DNA of 64,000 nt. Origin: Betaproteobacteria bacterium HGW-Betaproteobacteria-11 (GTDB taxonomy: Bacteria; Pseudomonadota; Gammaproteobacteria; Burkholderiales; Rhodocyclaceae). Below are positions 1 to 9,896 of the stretch, one piece after another. Within the stretch, counting starts at the first letter, position 1. Each line of letters begins with the position of its first letter. A program made the translations under genes and the position numbers. The stretch covers positions 44,202 to 108,201 of the forward strand of contig PHCV01000007.1 in the NCBI GenBank assembly GCA_002842395.1, in the 5' to 3' direction. Below the pieces are notes generated by a model. That model did not search any database, had not been told where the DNA came from, and saw nothing but the letters and a program-made list of their open reading frames with translations.

Positions 1-304
1 AACGGTATTGCGTGCCGACGTCGTCGCCCTGACGGTCGACCGTGGTCGGATCGTGGAGGGCGAAAAAAATTTCCAGCAGCGCGCGATAGTCGATGAGCCG
101 TGGATCGAACGTCAGCCGCACCACTTCGACATGCCCCGTCTTGCCGCCGCAGACGCTGCGGTAGTCCGGATTTTCCATTGCGCCTCCAGCATAGCCGGAG
201 ACGACCTGCTGCACGCCGGCCAGACGGGAAAAGGCCGCTTCGAGGCACCAGAAGCAGCCACCCCCGAACGTGGCGATTTCGGGAACATGGGGTTGGGTGG
301 TCAT
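1..304 (-). CDS. msrA: Peptide-methionine (S)-S-oxide reductase MsrA, 3' part cut by window edge
   Basis: Reduces methionine-S-sulfoxide in proteins back to methionine in the cytoplasm. The reverse strand reads [20 protein letters not shown], carrying the MsrA active-site GCFWC at about residues 16-20. It continues with [21 protein letters not shown] and the start of the H-D-P-T...[10 protein letters not shown] region, all hallmarks of the family. About 101 codons are present and the C-terminal half lies outside the window. The start ATG (302-304) is preceded by a strong AGGAGG at 311-316 (complement). The gene is divergent from the DUF2889 gene. Confidence 0.95.
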   Translation of the reverse strand, partial: MTTQPHVPEIATFGGGCFWCLEAAFSRLAGVQQVVSGYAGGAMENPDYRSVCGGKTGHVEVVRLTFDPRLIDYRALLEIFFALHDPTTVDRQGDDVGTQYR

Positions 305-331
305 TTCAGTCCTCCTGAGCGTGGCGAGTAA

Positions 332-357
332 TGCCGCCATGATAAGCCATGGCGGCA
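332..357. repeat. Perfect hairpin in the msrA/DUF2889 divergent intergenic region
   Basis: TGCCGCCATG (332-341) and CATGGCGGCA (348-357) form a perfect 10-bp inverted repeat around a 6-nt loop. It lies 28 bp upstream of the msrA start. There is no T-run, so it is more likely an operator or mRNA leader structure than a terminator. The rest of 305-536 holds a second GC-rich hairpin near 363-386 and no recognisable gene. Confidence 0.5.
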
Positions 358-536
358 GTCTCGCGCCGGGCCCGGGCCCGAGGCGCGGAGCCTTGGCTTC
401 TCTATCTTATAGAAGATTCAAGCGGTTGTCCTGTGCTAACATCTTGCGATGCAGCAATCGCCCCTTGATTCCGGATTCCGCGCCAGATGCGCGGGACGTG
501 TTTGTTCTGAATTCGAGTTACTGTCCTTCTGAGTCC

Positions 537-1097
537 ATGCCGCTACCCCTTGCAACCGTTGCGCGCACGCGTGTGCATACCCGCCGCGTCAGCATTCAAG
601 GCTGGCGGCGCGAGGATGGGCTGTGGGATATCGAAGCGCGCATGACGGATCTCAAGGATCACGATCTGCCCCTGGCTTCCGGCTTGCGGCGCCAGGGTGA
701 TGCCCTGCACGACATGTGGCTGCGGGTGACGATCGATGGCCGGATGCAGGTTCATGACGTCGCTGCCAGCTCGGATGCGACACCCTATCCCGGATTTTGC
801 GAAGCCATCGTGCCGGCCTATCGGCGGCTGATCGGCCTGAATCTGTTCGACGGCTTTCGGCGCAGCGTGCGTGAAGTGCTCGGCAGCACGTCCGGCTGCG
901 CGCATCTCACCGAGTTGTGCGATGTCCTGCCGACCGCGGCATTGCAGACGCTCGCCAGTGATACGCGCGATACCGAAGGGCAGCAGCCCGGCGAGCAACC
1001 CTTTCATCTCGATCGGTGCCATGCACTGGCCACGGATTCGGAGGCAGTGCGGCGTTATTACCCGCGCTGGTTCCGCGACAGCAAGACCGGCACCTGA
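537..1097 (+). CDS. DUF2889 domain protein
   Basis: A 186-residue cytoplasmic protein without signal peptide or membrane segment. The pattern RRVSIQGWRREDGLWDIEA, then RMTDLKDHDLP, MWLRVTID and CHLTEL-like CAHLTELCD matches the DUF2889 family, whose biochemical function is unknown to me. The reading frame is open further upstream, but ATG 537 begins at the conserved N-terminus and the added upstream residues look random. It ends 57 bp before sucC on the same strand and may share its transcript. Family assignment is from recalled pattern; no function is claimed. Confidence 0.75.
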   Translation: MPLPLATVARTRVHTRRVSIQGWRREDGLWDIEARMTDLKDHDLPLASGLRRQGDALHDMWLRVTIDGRMQVHDVAASSDATPYPGFCEAIVPAYRRLIGLNLFDGFRRSVREVLGSTSGCAHLTELCDVLPTAALQTLASDTRDTEGQQPGEQPFHLDRCHALATDSEAVRRYYPRWFRDSKTGT

Positions 1098-1154
1098 GCC
1101 CGTTAACGGCATGCCGGCGACTCATCAACGGAGCATCACTCACAAGGAAGACGT

Positions 1155-2315
1155 ATGAAAATCCACGAATATCAGGGCAAGGAACTGCTGAAGAAGTTCG
1201 GCGTCACCGTTCCCCGCGGCATCCCCTGCTTTTCTGTCGATGAGGCAGTGAAGGCGGCGGAAACGCTGGGCGGCAAGGTTTGGGTGGTCAAGGCGCAAAT
1301 TCACGCTGGTGGCCGCGGCAAGGGCGGCGGCGTCAAGGTCGCCAAGTCGCTGGACGAAGTGCGTCAGTATGCCGGACAGATTCTCGGCATGCAGTTGGTG
1401 ACGCACCAGACCGGCCCCGCGGGGCAGAAGGTGCGCCGCCTGTTGATCGAGGAAGGTGCCGACATCCGCAAGGAATATTATCTGGCGGTGCTGACCGATC
1501 GTGCCACCCAGAAAGTGGCGATCATGGCCTCCAGCGAGGGCGGCATGGACATCGAGGAAGTCGCGCACGCCACGCCGGAAAAGATTCTCAAGGAATTCAT
1601 CGATCCGCTCGAGGGGGTGTCCGACCAGCAGGCGCTTAACCTGGCGCGCGGGATCGGCGTGCCGGAAGCTTCGCAAGCCGACGCCGTGCAACAGATCAGG
1701 AATTTGTACACCTGCTACATGGAAACCGATGCCTCGCTCGCCGAAATCAATCCGCTGATCCTCGAAGGCAACGGTGGCATCAAGGCGCTCGATGCCAAAT
1801 TCAATTTCGATTCCAACGCCTTGTTCCGCCATCCGGAAATCGTTGCCTATCGCGATCTGGACGAAGAGGATGCGGACGAGATCGAGGCCTCGAAATATGA
1901 TCTCGCCTACATTTCCCTCGACGGCAACATCGGCTGTCTGGTCAATGGCGCCGGGCTGGCGATGGCCACCATGGACACCATCAAGCTGTTTGGCGCCGAG
2001 CCGGCCAATTTTCTCGACGTGGGTGGCGGCGCCACCACCGAGAAAGTCACGGAAGCCTTCAAGATCATGCTCAAGAATCCCAAGGTCAAGGGCATTCTGG
2101 TCAATATTTTCGGCGGCATCATGAAGTGCGACACGATCGCTACCGGTGTGGTCACCGCGGCGCGCGAGACGCACCTTGCCGTGCCGCTGGTGGTGCGCAT
2201 GAAAGGCACCAACGAAGACCTGGGCAAGAAGATTCTTGCCGAATCGGGCCTGCCCATCATTTCTGCCGACACCATGGCTGAAGCCGCGACCAAGATCGTC
2301 GCCGCGGTCAAGTAA
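1155..2315 (+). CDS. sucC: Succinyl-CoA ligase (ADP-forming) beta subunit
   Basis: Beta subunit of the TCA-cycle enzyme that couples succinyl-CoA cleavage to ADP/GDP phosphorylation. The 386 residues match the family's usual length. [17 protein letters not shown] is the classic N-terminus, followed by an ATP-grasp domain with [16 protein letters not shown], and a C-terminal CoA-ligase domain with GGGATTEKV and [17 protein letters not shown] sits about 6 nt before ATG 1155. The gene is followed by sucD after 11 bp, forming the standard sucCD pair. Confidence 0.98.
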   Translation: MKIHEYQGKELLKKFGVTVPRGIPCFSVDEAVKAAETLGGKVWVVKAQIHAGGRGKGGGVKVAKSLDEVRQYAGQILGMQLVTHQTGPAGQKVRRLLIEEGADIRKEYYLAVLTDRATQKVAIMASSEGGMDIEEVAHATPEKILKEFIDPLEGVSDQQALNLARGIGVPEASQADAVQQIRNLYTCYMETDASLAEINPLILEGNGGIKALDAKFNFDSNALFRHPEIVAYRDLDEEDADEIEASKYDLAYISLDGNIGCLVNGAGLAMATMDTIKLFGAEPANFLDVGGGATTEKVTEAFKIMLKNPKVKGILVNIFGGIMKCDTIATGVVTAARETHLAVPLVVRMKGTNEDLGKKILAESGLPIISADTMAEAATKIVAAVK

Positions 2316-2326
2316 GGAAGCGAACC

Positions 2327-3220
2327 ATGTCCATTCTCATCAATAAAGACACCAAGGTCATCACCCAGGGAATCACCGGCAAGACCGGTCAGTTCCATAC
2401 CGAAAAATGCATCGAATACGCCAATGGCAAGAACTGTTTCGTTGCCGGGGTGAATCCGAAGAAGGCCGGCGAGAAGATTTTCGATGTGCCGATCTACGCT
2501 TCCGTCAAGGAAGCCAGCGCAGCCACCGGCGCCACGGTTTCCGTGATCTACGTGCCGCCCGCCGGCGCGGCCGACGCGATCTGGGAAGCCTGTGAAGCCG
2601 ATCTCGATCTGGCGATCTGCATCACCGAAGGCATTCCGGTGCGCGACATGCTGGCTGTGCGCAACAAGATGAAGCACAAGGTGGCCGCCGGCGGCAAGCA
2701 GACCCTGCTGCTTGGCCCCAACTGTCCCGGCCTCATCACGCCGGACGAAATCAAGATCGGCATCATGCCCGGCCACATCCATCGCAAGGGCCGCATCGGG
2801 GTGGTTTCCCGCTCGGGAACGCTGACTTATGAAGCGGTGGCGCAACTGACCGAAATCGGCCTCGGCCAGTCGTCGGCCGTCGGCATCGGCGGTGATCCGA
2901 TCAATGGCCTGAAGCACATCGATGTGATGCGGATGTTCAACGACGATCCCGATACCGATGCGGTCATCATGATCGGCGAAATCGGCGGCCCGGACGAGGC
3001 GGAAGCCGCGCAGTGGTGCAAGGCCAACATGAAGAAGCCGATCGTCGGTTTCATTGCCGGAGTGACTGCACCGGCCGGCAAGCGCATGGGCCATGCCGGC
3101 GCGCTGATTTCCGGTGGCGCCGATACGGCCGATGCCAAGCTGGCCATCATGGAAGCCTGCGGCTTCACGGTGACGCGCAATCCGTCGGAAATGGGCAAGC
3201 TGCTGAAGGCTCTGCTGTAA
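2327..3220 (+). CDS. sucD: Succinyl-CoA ligase (ADP-forming) alpha subunit
   Basis: Alpha subunit of succinyl-CoA synthetase, 297 residues as expected. It carries the N-terminal CoA-binding Rossmann fold ([20 protein letters not shown]) and the phosphohistidine-loop region [17 protein letters not shown] with the active-site histidine. The gene follows sucC by 11 bp and is followed by a copy of the dispersed 23-bp motif and a rho-independent terminator, which closes the operon. Confidence 0.98.
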   Translation: MSILINKDTKVITQGITGKTGQFHTEKCIEYANGKNCFVAGVNPKKAGEKIFDVPIYASVKEASAATGATVSVIYVPPAGAADAIWEACEADLDLAICITEGIPVRDMLAVRNKMKHKVAAGGKQTLLLGPNCPGLITPDEIKIGIMPGHIHRKGRIGVVSRSGTLTYEAVAQLTEIGLGQSSAVGIGGDPINGLKHIDVMRMFNDDPDTDAVIMIGEIGGPDEAEAAQWCKANMKKPIVGFIAGVTAPAGKRMGHAGALISGGADTADAKLAIMEACGFTVTRNPSEMGKLLKALL

Positions 3221-3223
3221 AGG

Positions 3224-3246
3224 AAAAGTCGGCGTTGGCGGGACGC
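3224..3246 (+). repeat. Dispersed 23-bp motif, copy 1 (intergenic)
   Basis: AAAAGTCGGCGTTGGCG followed by GGACGC, three bases after the sucD stop codon. It has two or three mismatches to the window consensus (AAAAGTCGGCGCTGGCG, NN, ACGG). Confidence 0.8.
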
Positions 3247-3262
3247 CGAACGTGTTCCGCAA

Positions 3263-3294
3263 GCCGTCCCGGTCAGCTCCGGGGCGGCTTTTTT
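3263..3294 (+). terminator. Rho-independent terminator after sucCD
   Basis: GCCGTCCCGG (3263-3272), a 6-nt loop, CCGGGGCGGC (3279-3288) and six T residues. The stem has one G-T pair. A further short hairpin (CGACCGCC...GGCGGTCG, about 3303-3321) follows. Confidence 0.85.
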
Positions 3295-3425
3295 ATTCCC
3301 GACGACCGCCGTTCGGCGGTCGATTTGCACCAAATGTCATGAAAATGATTGACGGAGTTGATGCCGGACTGTAAGAATTGCACCCATCCGCTTGTTTCTG
3401 AGGCTTGCCAGGGGGCAGTCAGCGA

Positions 3426-6041
3426 ATGAAGAAGACGAATTTCTGGAAGAGCGATGTCTTTCTCGGGGTGGTCGTCAGCGTCGTCGTTCTGGTTCTCGGC
3501 AATGGCGAACTGTTGCAGGGGCTCGAGCGCAAGGCCTATGACCTGGGGGTCGCGGCCACCACGCGCACGCCTTCCGACAAGGTGGCGGTGATCGCCATCG
3601 ACAAACAGAGCATCGACAACATCGGCCGCTGGCCCTGGTCGCGCGAAATCATGGCGGAGATGATCGAAAAACTTGCCGCGGCCAAGGCCAAGGTGATCGC
3701 CACCACGGTGTTCTATTCCGAACCGCAACGCGATCCCGGGCTCGTCTATATCGAGCGTCTGATGACGGCCTGCGGCGTGTCCCTGCCCGCGCCGTCCACC
3801 GTCGCGTCGGCGCCCGCTTTGCCCGCGGCGGAGGCTCCGCTGCCTGCCGCAGGTGTCGCCTCTTCCTGTCCACAGATCGAACCGATGCTGCTCGAGGCCG
3901 AGCAAAAGCTCAATACCGATCGCCGCCTGGCCGCGGCGCTGGCTCAGGCGGGCAATGTCGCCCTGCCCATGTTGTTCGTCCTTGGCGAGCCGCGTGGCCG
4001 GCCGGATCACGATCTGCCCGACTATGTGAAAGGGAATGCAGTCAAAATGACCGGTGGCGACGAGGCGCCGCCGTATCCGACGGTGGGTGTCGATGCCGGC
4101 GTGATCGATCCGCTGGGCAAGGTCGCGGCGGCCATCGGCCATCTCAACGTGACGCCGGATGTCGATGGCGCCATCCGCACCGAACCCCTGGTGCTCGGCT
4201 ATTTCGATCAGACCTATCCTTCGCTTTCGTTGCTGGTGGCGGCCCGCAGCCTCAATCTCACGCCGGCCGACATCCAGGTCAAGGCCGGTAGCGAGGTGCA
4301 TCTGGGAAAACTGAAAATTGGCACCGATGCCGATACGCGGATGCTGACCTTTTTCTACAAGGACAAGGACGGACAATCGCCGTTTGCGGTGGATTCCTTC
4401 TTCGATGTCAAAAGCGGCAAGATTCCATTCGAGAAATACCGCGACAAGATCGTGCTGATCGGGCCGACCTCATCCTCCGTCGGTAGCGTGTTCGTCACCC
4501 CGGTCAGTCCGGCGATGCCGGCCGTGCTGATGCAGGCCCATGCCGTTTCCAGCCTGCTCTCCGAGCATTTTTTCGTCGCCCCGAGCTGGGGCATCTGGGT
4601 TGAACGTGGCGTGTTCCTGCTGGTCGCGTTGTATCTGATCCTGTTGCTGCCGCGGCTCAAGGCGGGCCTTGCCGCCGGAATCACCGCCGCCATTCTGTTT
4701 GCCCTGCTGGCGACCCACTTCGCGCTGATGACGACCCAGCTGATGTGGTTGCAGCTGATGGTGCCGGCCACCCTGTTGCTGATTGGCCATCTGTTGCTGA
4801 CCACCAAGCGTTTTCTCGTCACCGAGCGGGGCAAGGAAAAATCGGATGCCGATTCGGCCGAGTCAAACCGCATGCTCGGTCTGGCCTTCCAGGGCCAGGG
4901 TCAGCTCGACATGGCCTTCGACAAGTTTCGCAAATGCCCGCTGGATGACCAGTTGCTGGAGAACATGTACAACCTGGCGCTCGATTTCGAACGCAAGCGA
5001 CAGTTCAACAAGGCCGAGACGGTGTTTCGCTATATTTTCGATTTCAATCCGAAGTTTCGTGACATCGAAACCCGCCTGAACCGCGCCAAGCAGCTCTCGG
5101 AAACCGTGATTCTTGGTGGCGGTGGAGGGGGGCGCAGCAATGCCAGCCTGATCGATACCGCCGGCAATATCGAGAAGCCGATGCTGGGCCGCTACGAGAT
5201 CGAGAAGGAGCTCGGCAAGGGCGCCATGGGTGTGGTTTACATGGGGCGCGATCCGAAAATCAATCGCGTGGTGGCGATCAAGACCATGGCCCTGGCGCAG
5301 GAGTTCGACGAGGACGAACTGGCTGATGTCAAGCAACGTTTTTTCCGCGAGGCCGAAACCGCGGGGCGGCTCAATCATCCCAACATCGTCACCATGTTCG
5401 ACGCCGGCGAGGAGCATGACCTGGCCTACATTGCGATGGAGTTTCTCAAGGGCAAGGATTTGGTGCCCTATACCAAGCCCGATCAGCTGATGCCGTTGCC
5501 GCGTGCACTGAGCATCGTGGCGCGGGTCGCCGATGCGCTGTCCTACGCGCATGAGAATCACGTCGTGCATCGCGACATCAAGCCGGCCAACATCATGTAC
5601 GAACCGGAGTCGGACCAGGTCAAGGTGACCGACTTCGGCATTGCCCGCATCACCGACTCGTCGAAGACCAAGACCGGCATGGTGCTGGGTACCCCCTCAT
5701 ACATGTCGCCCGAGCAGCTCGCCGGGAAGAAGATCGATGGCCGTTCCGACCTGTTTTCGCTGGGGGTTACGTTGTACCAGCTGGCGAGCGGCAAGTTGCC
5801 CTTCGAGGGTGAGTCGATGGCGCAGCTGATGTTCAAGATCGCCAACGAACCGCACCCGGACATTCGTGGCATCAATCCCGCTCTGCCGGACTGCCTGGTG
5901 GCCATCATCGACAAGGCGCTGGTCAAGGATGCCGACCTCCGTTATCAGACCGGCGCGGAATTCGCGCGGGACATCCGCACCTGCATGACGATGACCGGTA
6001 GTTCCGGAGCAACCGATTCCGGTGTCGATATCAGTTTTTGA
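3426..6041 (+). CDS. CHASE2-domain serine/threonine protein kinase
   Basis: An 871-residue membrane receptor kinase. Residues 1-25 hold a membrane anchor, followed by a large extracytoplasmic CHASE2 sensor (KVAVIAIDKQSIDNIGRWPW is typical). Three hydrophobic segments lie at about 395-460, then a short TPR-like helical linker. The Hanks-type kinase domain starts near residue 590: glycine loop LGKGAMGVVY, catalytic loop HRDIKPANIMY near 713, DFGIARI and GTPSYMSPEQL. All catalytic residues are present. ATG 3426 is preferred over an upstream TTG at 3405 because AGGGGG lies 10 nt before it. The PP2C phosphatase starts 10 bp downstream, and the FHA protein follows, giving kinase, phosphatase and phospho-reader together. 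The ligand is unknown. Confidence 0.93.
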   Translation: MKKTNFWKSDVFLGVVVSVVVLVLGNGELLQGLERKAYDLGVAATTRTPSDKVAVIAIDKQSIDNIGRWPWSREIMAEMIEKLAAAKAKVIATTVFYSEPQRDPGLVYIERLMTACGVSLPAPSTVASAPALPAAEAPLPAAGVASSCPQIEPMLLEAEQKLNTDRRLAAALAQAGNVALPMLFVLGEPRGRPDHDLPDYVKGNAVKMTGGDEAPPYPTVGVDAGVIDPLGKVAAAIGHLNVTPDVDGAIRTEPLVLGYFDQTYPSLSLLVAARSLNLTPADIQVKAGSEVHLGKLKIGTDADTRMLTFFYKDKDGQSPFAVDSFFDVKSGKIPFEKYRDKIVLIGPTSSSVGSVFVTPVSPAMPAVLMQAHAVSSLLSEHFFVAPSWGIWVERGVFLLVALYLILLLPRLKAGLAAGITAAILFALLATHFALMTTQLMWLQLMVPATLLLIGHLLLTTKRFLVTERGKEKSDADSAESNRMLGLAFQGQGQLDMAFDKFRKCPLDDQLLENMYNLALDFERKRQFNKAETVFRYIFDFNPKFRDIETRLNRAKQLSETVILGGGGGGRSNASLIDTAGNIEKPMLGRYEIEKELGKGAMGVVYMGRDPKINRVVAIKTMALAQEFDEDELADVKQRFFREAETAGRLNHPNIVTMFDAGEEHDLAYIAMEFLKGKDLVPYTKPDQLMPLPRALSIVARVADALSYAHENHVVHRDIKPANIMYEPESDQVKVTDFGIARITDSSKTKTGMVLGTPSYMSPEQLAGKKIDGRSDLFSLGVTLYQLASGKLPFEGESMAQLMFKIANEPHPDIRGINPALPDCLVAIIDKALVKDADLRYQTGAEFARDIRTCMTMTGSSGATDSGVDISF

Positions 6042-6051
6042 GGGACTGACC

Positions 6052-6861
6052 ATGGAACTGAACTCAGTGCTGGAGATTGTCGCGCGGACCGATCCGGGCA
6101 TGGTGCGGACCAACAATGAAGACTCCGTCCTGGCCAATGCCACGCGCGGCATCGTCATTCTGGCCGATGGCATGGGCGGCTATAACGCCGGTGAAGTAGC
6201 CAGCGGGATGGCCACTGCCCTGCTCGGCAGCGAACTGGAAAAAACGCTCGGCACCGCGGGCATCGGCCTGCTTGAATCCTCCCGTCTGCATGAACTGCTG
6301 GAAACCGAGATTGCCCGCGCCAATGGCGCCATTTACCAGATGGCGCAGAGCCAGCCGCAATATGCCGGCATGGGCACCACATTGGTGGCCGGAGTGTTCC
6401 ACGATGACCGGCTGACGGTGGCCCATGTCGGCGACTCCCGCCTGTACCGTTTGCGTGGCGAGGATTTTCAGCAGATCACGCGTGATCACTCGCTGCTCCA
6501 GGAGCAGATCGACAGCGGCCTGCTGACCCGTGAGCAGGCGCGGCTGTCGCAAAACAAGAACCTGGTTACCCGTGCCGTGGGCATCGATCCGCAAGTGCAG
6601 CCGGAGATTCATGAGCATGCCGTCCTGCCGGGCGACATCTACCTGCTCTGTTCCGATGGCCTCAACGACATGGTCGAGGATGACGAAATCGGCATGACCC
6701 TGGGCATGCTGGCGGCCAATCTGGAACTGTGTGCAACGCAGTTGATCCAGATGGCGAACGATAATGGCGGCCGCGACAATGTGTCGGTTATTCTGGTGAA
6801 GGTGAAGAGTGCCTACCCGGCGCGCGGCTGGTGGCAGCGGTTTCTGGCCTGGTTAAAATGA
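6052..6861 (+). CDS. PP2C-family serine/threonine phosphatase (Stp1/PrpC type)
   Basis: A 269-residue soluble Mn/Mg-dependent phosphatase expected to reverse the upstream kinase. PP2C metal-binding and core motifs are in order: RTNNEDS near residue 17, ILADGMGGYNAGEVASG, GTTLVAG, AHVGDSRLYRL, CSDGLNDMVEDDE and GGRDNVSVILV. ATG 6052 is chosen because GAGGGA precedes it by 6 nt; an upstream in-frame start at 6022 lies within the kinase gene. Confidence 0.95.
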   Translation: MELNSVLEIVARTDPGMVRTNNEDSVLANATRGIVILADGMGGYNAGEVASGMATALLGSELEKTLGTAGIGLLESSRLHELLETEIARANGAIYQMAQSQPQYAGMGTTLVAGVFHDDRLTVAHVGDSRLYRLRGEDFQQITRDHSLLQEQIDSGLLTREQARLSQNKNLVTRAVGIDPQVQPEIHEHAVLPGDIYLLCSDGLNDMVEDDEIGMTLGMLAANLELCATQLIQMANDNGGRDNVSVILVKVKSAYPARGWWQRFLAWLK

Positions 6862-6896
6862 CCCGGCGTCGTGTTTTGTTCTGAAGGAAGAAAAGA

Positions 6897-7640
6897 ATGG
6901 CCAAGCTCATACTCAGCATTGAAGGCACGGTGCTCAAGGAAATCCCCCTGCTCAAGGAACGCACGACCATCGGTCGCAAACCGCACAACGATATCCAGAT
7001 CGACAATCTGGCGATCTCCGGCGAGCATGCCGTGGTGATATCGATCCTGAACGACGCCTTCCTGGAGGACTTGAACAGCACCAATGGAACCTTCGTTAAC
7101 GGGCAGTCGATCAAGAAACATTTCCTGCAGAATGGCGACGTCATCGAAATGGGCAAGTACCGGCTGAAATACCTGAATGAAACGGCTCAGCCGGGGGCCG
7201 GGGCGGATTTCGAGAAGACCATGATCCTGCGCCCAGGGGCCATGCCCAGACCAGCCGATCCAGCGGCTGCTGCCGCACCTGCAAGCTTCGCCGAAACCAC
7301 GGCCGCAGCGCACAGTACAACCGTCGTCGGCATGGAAACTTCACCGGTTGCAGCCCCTGCGGCAGTACCTGTGCCGCTGTTGGGAGCGATCCAGCTCCTT
7401 TCGGGCAGCAATGCCGGCAAGGAGCTTGAGCTGACCAAGACGCTGACCACGCTGGGCAAACCCGGTGTCCAGGTCGCGGTGATCGCACGCCGTCCCCACG
7501 GCTATTTCATCACTCATGTCGAGGGCACCAGTTTTCCGGTGGTCAATGGCCGGGCACTCGATGCCCAGGCGCATCCACTCAATGACCATGACATCATCGA
7601 ACTGGCGGGCACCAAGATGGAATTCTTTCTGAAAAGCTGA
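6897..7640 (+). CDS. FHA-domain protein with two forkhead-associated-like domains
   Basis: A 247-residue cytoplasmic phosphothreonine reader. The N-terminal FHA domain (residues about 1-90) shows TTIGRKPHNDI, ISGEHAVV and LNSTNGTFVNG, the phosphopeptide-binding loops. An Ala/Pro-rich linker (about 100-165) leads to a second, more divergent FHA-like domain (TLGKPG...GYFITHVEG...PVVNG). Position between a kinase/phosphatase pair and a cyclase suggests it relays kinase output; the partner is not known. Confidence 0.92.
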   Translation: MAKLILSIEGTVLKEIPLLKERTTIGRKPHNDIQIDNLAISGEHAVVISILNDAFLEDLNSTNGTFVNGQSIKKHFLQNGDVIEMGKYRLKYLNETAQPGAGADFEKTMILRPGAMPRPADPAAAAAPASFAETTAAAHSTTVVGMETSPVAAPAAVPVPLLGAIQLLSGSNAGKELELTKTLTTLGKPGVQVAVIARRPHGYFITHVEGTSFPVVNGRALDAQAHPLNDHDIIELAGTKMEFFLKS

Positions 7641-7668
7641 TGCCTGATCTATTGCAGCGAGAAGCGAC

Positions 7669-9894
7669 TTGAAACAGCATCTTCCCCGTTATGCGCTCGG
7701 CCTGTTGCTGCTTTTGCTCCTCCTCGGGCATTCCGCGCGCCTCTATCAAATTCCACTCATCAATCACCTGGATTCGATCATCTATGACGTGAAGGTGCGC
7801 CTGACCATGCCGCAAGGCGTCGACCAGCGGGTGGTGATTGTCGATATCGACGAAAAATCCCTGGCCGAGCAAGGGCGCTGGCCCTGGGGACGCGACAAGC
7901 TGGCCAGCCTGGTGAATGCGCTGTTTGACCGGTATGGCGTGAAGCAGGTCGGTTTCGACGTGGTTTTTGCCGAGCCGGACGAGAGCTCCGGTCTCAAGTC
8001 GCTTGAAATCCTGGCCAAAGGCGAGTTGCATGACGCGGGAGGTTTTCAGTCAACCCTGCGCGAGTTGCGTCCAAGACTCGATTACGATGCACGCTTCGCC
8101 ACGGCCTTGCAGAGCCGTCCGGTGATCCTTGGTTACTACTTCTCCAGCAAGGAGGGAGGCGTGAGTTCCGGCGCCGTTCCCCCGCCTGCATTTCCGGCCG
8201 GAACGTTTTCCGGCCGGCGTATCGCCTTTACCCAATGGGTGAGTTACGGCGGTAATCTGCCGGCATTCCAGCAGGCGGCGGCCGGTGGTGGCCATTTCAA
8301 TCCACTGGTCGATTTCGACGGGATTTCGCGCCGGGTACCCCTCCTGGTCGAGTACAACGGGGCTTATTACGAGGCTCTGGCCTTGGCCATGGTGCGCAAC
8401 CTGCTGGGCAACCCGGCACTCACGCCGGGGTATCCGGAAAGTGCGTCCAGCACCTATGCCGCGATGGAATGGCTGGACCTGAAGCCGAAGGAGGGCGGTC
8501 CGCTACGCATTCCGGTCGATGAAAACGTGGCCACCCTGGTGCCCTTCCGTGGTTATCAGGGGAGTTTCCCCTACATTTCGGCCACCGACGTACTGAGTGG
8601 CCGGGCAAGCAGGGATCAACTCGCCGGGCGCGTCGTACTGGTCGGCACCACGGCGCCCGGCCTGATGGACTTGCGTGCCACGCCTGTCGGCGCGGCTTAT
8701 CCCGGAGTTGAAATCCATGCCAACCTGATTGCCGGTTTGCTCGATGGCACGCTCAAGCACAAGCCGGCCTATATTCTGGGAGCCGACGTGCTGACGGTGT
8801 TGCTCGCCGGCTCGTTGCTGATCTTTCTGCTGCCGATGCTTTCTCCCTTGCGGGCCACGGTGTTTGCCATCATCGTGCTGTTGCTGTTGTTGAGCCTCAA
8901 TTTTGCTTTCTGGCATGTCGCCAATGTCGTCCTGCCGCTGGCCAATGCACTCATGGCGATCATTGCGCTCTATGCCATGAACATGTCCTGGGGTTATTTT
9001 GTCGAGTCGCGCAGCAAGCGCCAGCTGACCGGGCTGTTCGGCCAGTATGTACCACCGGAACTGGTCGAGGAAATGAGTCGTGATCCGGAAAACTACAGCA
9101 TGGCGGGACGCAAGGCGGAACTGACCGTGCTGTTTTCCGACGTGCGCGGGTTCACCACCATTTCGGAGGGACTCGAACCGGAGCAGCTGGCCACCCTGAT
9201 GAACGAATATCTGGGCGCGATGACGGTGATCGTGCGCAAGCATCGCGGCACGCTCGACAAATACATCGGGGATGCCATCATGGCCTTCTGGGGAGCGCCG
9301 GTGGACGATCCGGAGCATGCCAAGCATGCCGTACTCACCGCCCTGGAAATGCAGGCCGCATTGCCGGCGCTGAACAAGGAGCTGGCCGCACGTGGCTGGC
9401 CCACGCTGAAGATCGGTATCGGTGTCAATAGCGGACCGATGACGGTTGGCGACATGGGTTCCCCCGTGCGCCAGTCCTACACGGTAATGGGCGATGCGGT
9501 GAATCTCGGCTCGCGCCTGGAGGGAATCACCAAGCAGTACGGCGTCGGCATCATCGTCGGCGAGCTGACGCGCGAGCAGCTGAAAAAGGAATTCGCCTTT
9601 CGTGAACTCGATCGCGTCCGGGTCAAGGGCAAGGACGAGCCGGTGGGAATTTACGAGCCCCTCGGACAGGAAGGCCAGGCTCCGCGCGACGAGTTGGAGG
9701 AACTCAAGCTCTGGCAGCAGGCCTTGCGCGTCTACCGGACGCAGGACTGGGATCAGGCCGAGGTGATGTTGCTCAATCTGACGCGAATCAAGCCACGTTA
9801 TCTGTATGAGCTGTATGGCCAGCGCATCCAGCATCTGCGCAAGGCATCGCCGGGCGCGGATTGGGACGGCGCCTGGACTTTCGATACCAAGTAA
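7669..9894 (+). CDS. CHASE2-domain adenylate/guanylate cyclase
   Basis: A 741-residue class III nucleotide cyclase. It has an N-terminal anchor (residues 8-22), an extracytoplasmic CHASE2 sensor (RVVIVDIDEKSLAEQGRWPW), three membrane helices at about 365-440, and a cytoplasmic cyclase domain from about residue 480. LTVLFSDVRGFTTISEGL holds the first metal-binding Asp, and DKYIGDAIMAFWGAP the second. GPMTVGDMGSPVRQSYTVMGDAVNLGSRLE completes the core; adenylate versus guanylate specificity cannot be fixed by eye. Start is TTG 7669; no in-frame ATG lies before the hydrophobic N-terminus. It shares CHASE2 architecture with the kinase four genes earlier, so both may sense the same signal. Confidence 0.93.
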   Translation: MKQHLPRYALGLLLLLLLLGHSARLYQIPLINHLDSIIYDVKVRLTMPQGVDQRVVIVDIDEKSLAEQGRWPWGRDKLASLVNALFDRYGVKQVGFDVVFAEPDESSGLKSLEILAKGELHDAGGFQSTLRELRPRLDYDARFATALQSRPVILGYYFSSKEGGVSSGAVPPPAFPAGTFSGRRIAFTQWVSYGGNLPAFQQAAAGGGHFNPLVDFDGISRRVPLLVEYNGAYYEALALAMVRNLLGNPALTPGYPESASSTYAAMEWLDLKPKEGGPLRIPVDENVATLVPFRGYQGSFPYISATDVLSGRASRDQLAGRVVLVGTTAPGLMDLRATPVGAAYPGVEIHANLIAGLLDGTLKHKPAYILGADVLTVLLAGSLLIFLLPMLSPLRATVFAIIVLLLLLSLNFAFWHVANVVLPLANALMAIIALYAMNMSWGYFVESRSKRQLTGLFGQYVPPELVEEMSRDPENYSMAGRKAELTVLFSDVRGFTTISEGLEPEQLATLMNEYLGAMTVIVRKHRGTLDKYIGDAIMAFWGAPVDDPEHAKHAVLTALEMQAALPALNKELAARGWPTLKIGIGVNSGPMTVGDMGSPVRQSYTVMGDAVNLGSRLEGITKQYGVGIIVGELTREQLKKEFAFRELDRVRVKGKDEPVGIYEPLGQEGQAPRDELEELKLWQQALRVYRTQDWDQAEVMLLNLTRIKPRYLYELYGQRIQHLRKASPGADWDGAWTFDTK

Positions 9895-9896
9895 TC

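Noticed and set aside
3405..3425. Upstream TTG start for the CHASE2 kinase
   Set aside because: It lies inside the ribosome-binding region of ATG 3426 and would add only seven residues.
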